A stretch of DNA of 64,000 nucleotides from Gibbula magus (taxonomy: Eukaryota; Mollusca; Gastropoda; Trochida; Trochidae). Under the pieces are notes generated by a model. It saw only the letters and a program-made list of their open reading frames with translations. It did no database searches and had not been told where the DNA came from. Both the position numbers and the translations under genes were made by a program. The stretch lies in contig OW388293.1 in NCBI GenBank assembly GCA_936450465.1, positions 34,167,860 to 34,231,859 of the forward strand, given 5' to 3'. Shown here one piece after another: positions 58,700-64,000 of the stretch. Within the stretch, counting starts at the first letter, position 1; each line of letters begins with the position of its first letter.

Positions 58700-60300
58700 T
58701 TGATCAAACAGATAATTCTTTCCACTCTGACGCACACAGGGAGAAGTTAGGTGATTGACTGTCGGACTAGACCAGCGTAACAACTATCACATTAAACCGC
58801 TGCTGTATTTAAATCGATTGGCTTGAAGGTGGCGATTTTAGCATGTTTTTCAAGAATAAACGAGAATGGATTGTCAATTTAGACAACGAATGCAAGACTA
58901 TCAATTAGTGCCTTTCAGACGAGCGAGGCAGATCCTGATGCCGATCCATTTCAAACGTTCACAATGCTACCTCGACGTAAACGGAAATCATAAAGCGAGA
59001 GCTCCATCTGTCAGATTTAACAGTCAACTAGGCAAATAAGAATAACGACAGAGTTACCGCGGTGCCATGTAATGAGATAGATGGGATGTCGATACGTTTC
59101 TCAAACTTTCCTGACGCTCCTACAATGCAAATATTTGTTGGTCGTCAATTACAGTTACTGTAATGCACGCAGATGATTGAAGGAAAACATAGGGGTTTAA
59201 TTACAAACGGCTCTGGTGATTAATCACCACAGCTATAACGATGACCTATAGGCAGGGATTGCCCCTGGCTTCCATAATACCCGTGTGTCTTTAGTGAGGA
59301 TCAGTGCGGATAAATATGCAGTGGGGTTGTATATGTAATGGAAATGTTATATTTCCAATATTAATAATGCCTTATGTAGGTCGTATTTTCGTTAAAAGGT
59401 AAATTTCGCAGGTGCAATGTCGTACAGTTTGTATTATAAATACTTTTGAATAGTTGATATAGTTTAATTATTGAAAACAAAAGCGATGATATTTGAAAAT
59501 GGTTGCTTTGCTGTGAAAGCTTTAATTATCCTATTCATCTTCATCGAGTTTCTGTTAATGAATAATGTATTTGTTCTGATGAGCAATGTAATAAATTATG
59601 ATACTTGCAGAGGTTAAGGCGTTAAAGCAAACTTTTGACTGTATTTTACACTCAATTACTTAGAATATTTAAACAGAGTGTACCTCACAATTATATATAA
59701 AAACTGTTATTAACAGACAGTAACATGATTTAATGTCTTTATCTTCACCTTTGCAATTAGGCTAATCACATTCCTATTACAAACGAATAACAAAAGAGAA
59801 ACATAAAAATACATAATATTGATTAATTCATTCTAACCTTATGTTTATTTTAGTAAACAGTAAATCTCATGCCCTATATTTAAAAGCATGAATTATATTA
59901 TTATCAATTTTCCAAATATGCTTTTACTTAACGGGTGATGGGAACAGAGACAATCAATTATCCATGCATCGCCCATTAATCTCCTCATAAACTGTTTCTC
60001 AGAAAGACATTAACCTTTCAGTCTCCATATGTATTTAAACATAATGGGAGGAGCGTACAGATTTTCATTAATTAATCATGTTATGTCCGATCGGTAATTG
60101 TGGTCGTATCTAAGGCCCTAATTCATTTGTGGTACACCAACAGTACATTCCATCTAAGCATTTATTATTAATCACTTTCATAATACGCATGACAATCAAG
60201 ATTAAGGAATGAAGGAATTGAGATTAATGAAAATCCCTTGGATTATGGCTCTCTCTTCACTAAGGTGTGGGAAGACTTCAAAAGGTTTGACAATAGACCA
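58700..60300. other. Unique tract with homeodomain-type sites, possible regulatory DNA
   Basis: There is no frame, repeat or transposon. The tract is balanced in composition in parts (58780-59300) and contains repeated homeodomain-like cores: ATTAATTAATCATG near 60067, GATTAATG, GGATTA and TAATTG motifs. Such features fit conserved developmental enhancers but are also frequent in AT-rich DNA. Confidence 0.25.
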
Positions 60301-63300
60301 CAGATGGTCCTGGCCTTGATTTGTTTTAGAACATTCATTTTAATCCTTTTTCGGTAGGTACAGAATCTCTGAAGTAGTTTACACTGATAATGCTATAAAC
60401 TCAATGACTTTGGTTTTAATCTCTGTTTTCACCATACATACATGTAGTACGTGGACTATTAATAACCGTTTATTAACACATGTGTAACGCAGAAAATCAT
60501 AGTCAATATTCACACTGAGAGAATAGCAAAACATGCAAAACATGCAATTAGAGGAACGTCATAAGTGGGACGTCTAAAATATAGAATACAAGTTGTAAGG
60601 TAAGAGCCCTCGTAAAAAAAATATGATTGTCCATATCTTGGAAAAAAATTCTAAAAAAATATACTCCTTGGGCACGTTTCAGTCTATTACAGACAGGGAG
60701 GAAGGCGCCTCTATCTCTATCAAAAGAGGCTTGTAGCATAGCCTGTGAGGAAGACTGCTGTTGTTCTGTCCATTATATGATCCCGTAATAACATTGATTT
60801 TTCCTATTTCCTTGAGGAAATCAATTGTCTGCTGTCTCCTGTACAGCTGAATACAGAACATTCTTACCAAATCTGCAATGTTTGTGAGAAGACAGCAACC
60901 TTCAGAATACTATGATGTCAGATTGAATGTCGATGGTTGAAATTCATATTTTAATATGATTTTTAACTCATTACAGTTCATAATAGTTATTTTTATCTTT
61001 ACCCAAATAAACTTACATGATCTATTTTTAAAACATCTGATAAATCTAGGGTTTAACTGAGTTTTCAGTGAAATGAATACTATTAAAAAAACCCATCCCT
61101 TTTTCATTTACAGGAGTAAAATATCTATTCTTGTGTTTGAAGGTATCACCTTTGGGATATTATTAGCATGACCCTGATTACCCGGTGTCATTTTCTGGTA
61201 GTTATCCATTCATACCTTAGAGCTACACTTTTTTGAGTTCTGAAGCTTCACCAAATGGCAATGACGTTATTAGTATATCATTGATACATATGTATGAGGA
61301 AAGGAAATAAACACATGTTTTACGAATTGACTTCAGTTCATTGCAATGATATCAGAATTAAAAATCAATATGTTTCCAGTTATATTTTGTGAAAAGGACA
61401 TCTTCAATATCCTCAGGTTTACAAATGTTCATAACAGACATTTCATGACTAATATATATACAATATCCGTGCATTACATTTAATGCTTATATTCGATAAC
61501 ATAGTGTATGAAGTAACCAAGAGGTTACAAGTACTCATAAGTTACAGTGACACGTGGCATCTGATATGCTGATATGAAGACATAAAATAACGATATCAAT
61601 GCACAAGAGAAGAAAGCCAACAACTTCGCGTGCCAAACCATAGCGCATAAAACAGATTGTTTGGGAAAACATCATAAATTTGGGTTTAATGGGTTTATTA
61701 GCCCATTATGTGCTATGATAAGAGATGGAAATCAGGATTTATTACAACACAAAATCCATGCACCATAACGAACTGTGGCTGCATCAACTATGGTTCATAA
61801 TAATGTGCTTCATTTGCCAGCCTTGAAAGAGAACAGAAAACAATGTTGCCACATACTTCATGTTTGTGTTTCTTCTTACTATATTTTAACGTTATGCTGT
61901 GAAACTCGTATTTTACTTTTTACTTAATCGAAATGTACTTTGCCCAACTCGATTATAGTTGTAGATGAAGTCAAGCCACGAAAAGGAAAAGGATTTCATC
62001 TCATTTGATTTCCTATCAAATCTCAATATTAATCATTGTGAGAGACGATATACACATTCACAAGGACTCTATCAATGTATACAGTTAATGAAATGAAATG
62101 CATTTGAGTGAAAGTGTAACACAAGGCATTGCTCGTAATGACTAGTGAGAATGTAAAACATTAACGTATTTAACGAAAGGGGAAATCTTTAAAAGGTAAA
62201 AGGTGAACAAAATGAGAAGCTGCTTTTAAACTCTGGCGCCACCCATACTGAGCCCAAGAGATGAATGATGAAGCAAACAAGACTGAAAATCCTGATCAGA
62301 CCAGCTTACAGGGATGGCTTTCACATTCGTCAGGGGAGTTAGATATTCTCTCTTCCTTCAAAGCGTTTGCAAAACCATTTTAAGCGCTGATGACTTTACG
62401 TGAGCTATGTCGACAGAGCTACACCCTTGTATTTGTCTTTGATGTCACAAATTTCTGGAGCACCAAGATGGTAATTATAACTATTGATGCATAATACATC
62501 GTGCACAAAATGAATTATTTACACAAAATATAATTATCCGTGACAATAACAGATGAGAAACTTGTGGAATTTGATTTCATATCCATCCTGGGAAAGGAAG
62601 TAGTTTATCATGTCAGTCTTCTGATGTCCCAGATCCATAAAAGCTATTCAACATCGTAATACGAACACATATATGTCATCCTGAGTTGGTGTTACTGCTC
62701 CTTTATGGTGATCAACACGCTTATTTCCGTAATTAACCAATATATTGTATATCAGCTATGTTCTATAACAATGCTTGTACATACAATGTGATTAAGACAG
62801 TCATTGAATGCTGAATTTTCACATTTATTTATTTCCCAATGTGAATGGAAAATATTTATATCCCATGAGAAATCAATTTAAATAAACATTTCATTGATCA
62901 CATTATATAGCATACATGTATACGTGGCATAGACAATACAATCCCAGAATTAACAGTTTCAAATATCTTAAAAAGCCAATACAGATATAGCATGAGAAAA
63001 CGTGTACGAAGTCTACAACAGTACTAGTTTAATGATCACAGATAGCCCTGCACCATTCTAGGCTAAATCGGTATAATTGAAGACGTTATTATCTCTGTTT
63101 AAATATTAGTATGAGTATAAACTGCTGCAAGGAGGTCAACTGTGATATGAGATACCCGTAATGCATGTTACGTATATATAAACATATAACGTTATCGTAC
63201 AACGATCACCCTGCTGAAAAGAACACGAGATGATTGATCTTAAGATTAGTTGAAGAAGCAGCCTATAGTGCCACATAACATGACTGTTTTGGGAAGACTT

Positions 63301-63439
63301 TTGGAAAAAATAGAGCTTTAAATTTTTTTTAAATACCGTTGAATCCCCTTTGGATCGATTATCGTAAACATTATGTTGAGATCACTTTCATACTCTACAA
63401 TGATATAACACTCGACTCGAATACTCCGACACAAAGTCA
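60301..63439. other. No gene recognised
   Basis: AT-rich sequence without supportable features. Minus frames at 60548-60739, 60679-60870 and 60910-61107 have no motif. A small palindrome-like GGGTTTATTAGCCC lies at about 61692. Confidence 0.4.
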
Positions 63440-63820
63440 ACGGAAACAGTTTTACACTTGACATGCCAAGGTGAGAAGCCAGCACGTGAAGTACACAGGT
63501 AAGTATTATCTGGAGATTCCTGCTGCACACTGTGTCAGGTATATCGTTAGGGAAGATAAACAAATGTTTAAACTCATCAGAGATCTTGATCTCTTGTTTA
63601 CTTTCACGTACAATAATGCTCGCTGTGTGTGATACCTCACTTCATTGTTCCCGGCGTTCTCTATTTGATAAATTAAGTCTGTCAGTACAGCATCTCCTAC
63701 TGTAATCTCAACATGTTCTGTTAGTCTATGTATCTCCGTGCATCATGCTATCAAGTCTCTTCAATGTTTCTCTCCCTAGGAACTACAAGTCGGACAGAAG
63801 ACATCGTCTACTGTGAGCTA
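63440..63820 (+). repeat. Second-family duplicate, right copy with exon-like end
   Basis: This aligns with 57116-57480 (TTGACATGCCAAGGTGAGAAG, GGAGATTCCTGCTGCACA, AGAGATCTTGATCTCTT, CATCTCCTACTGT). Its end, ATGTTTCTCT to GACATCGTCTACTGTGAGC, aligns without gaps with the candidate exon at 52915-52966, with GTGAGC at the equivalent of the GTGAGT donor. The ATG here is in a different context, so whether it starts translation is unclear. The sequence after it to 63990 weakly resembles 29440-29600. Confidence 0.6.
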
Positions 63821-64000
63821 GTCCTGCTCCATGACTGTGTATTATTAAGAGCCTTTAATACGGTCTAGATTTTTTTTCATCAAGTCTAGATAAACTGAAT
63901 ACACATGGAACTGGTAGTATTGAAAAATATAAAACCATAAGGATGAAAATACAGTAGCTTAAAAAATTCCGTAGACTAAATTTTAGTCTAACTGTGAGCT

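Overview
This looks like eukaryotic nuclear DNA from an invertebrate, most likely a mollusc. The window is AT-rich, has no long open frames apart from transposon relics, and is full of short inverted-repeat elements. It carries a D,D34D mariner, a non-LTR retrotransposon with a zinc-knuckle C-terminus, a pogo/Tigger-like MITE, tRNA-like heads, and a 170-bp tandem array ending in GGAC runs and a C/G-rich hairpin. Arrays of that last kind are familiar from bivalve and gastropod genomes. The species assignment is inference; no complete host gene could be established.

Region 1 (about 0.2-27.6 kb) is an old, diverged tandem segmental-duplication array. Blocks named here Z, A, B, C, D, E, F, G, H and I recur in the same order and orientation. 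Copies of block A lie near 0.2, 5.95, 12.54 and 21.75 kb, and blocks B-I follow in step. Later insertions separate the copies: a GTCC-repeat element (12.57 kb), a mariner (18.8-19.7 kb), a MITE with a 10-bp target duplication (20.4 kb), the 170-bp array (22.4-23.2 kb), a near-perfect spacerless palindrome (23.9-24.05 kb) and a MITE with a 9-bp target duplication (24.5-25.0 kb). Blocks D, E and H hold short stretches that look like exon remnants, but no frame stays open in every copy.

Region 2 (27.6-40.2 kb) is mostly unrecognised. It contains a nested foldback (30.5 kb), paired TGACGTCA sites (30.2 kb), a small cluster at 37.3-37.95 kb (TGACGTCA site, 22-bp minisatellite, tRNA-like SINE head, second foldback), and a 5'-truncated non-LTR retrotransposon (38.14-39.81 kb) with one frameshift, one stop and a heptanucleotide 3' tail.

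Region 3 (40.2-64 kb) is largely gene-poor. It has a hairpin at 41.9 kb, a SINE-like box B at 51.2 kb, an inverted-repeat element at 54.8 kb, and a second duplicated family at 52.9, 57.1-57.6 and 63.4-63.8 kb. The first copy of that family contains a plausible signal-peptide first exon followed by a GTGAGT donor. Several unique, TE-poor tracts (47.3, 49.4, 58.7-60.3 kb) could be conserved regulatory DNA, which needs cross-species alignment to test.

All comparisons were made by eye. Block edges are approximate to tens of bases, and identities are described without computed values.
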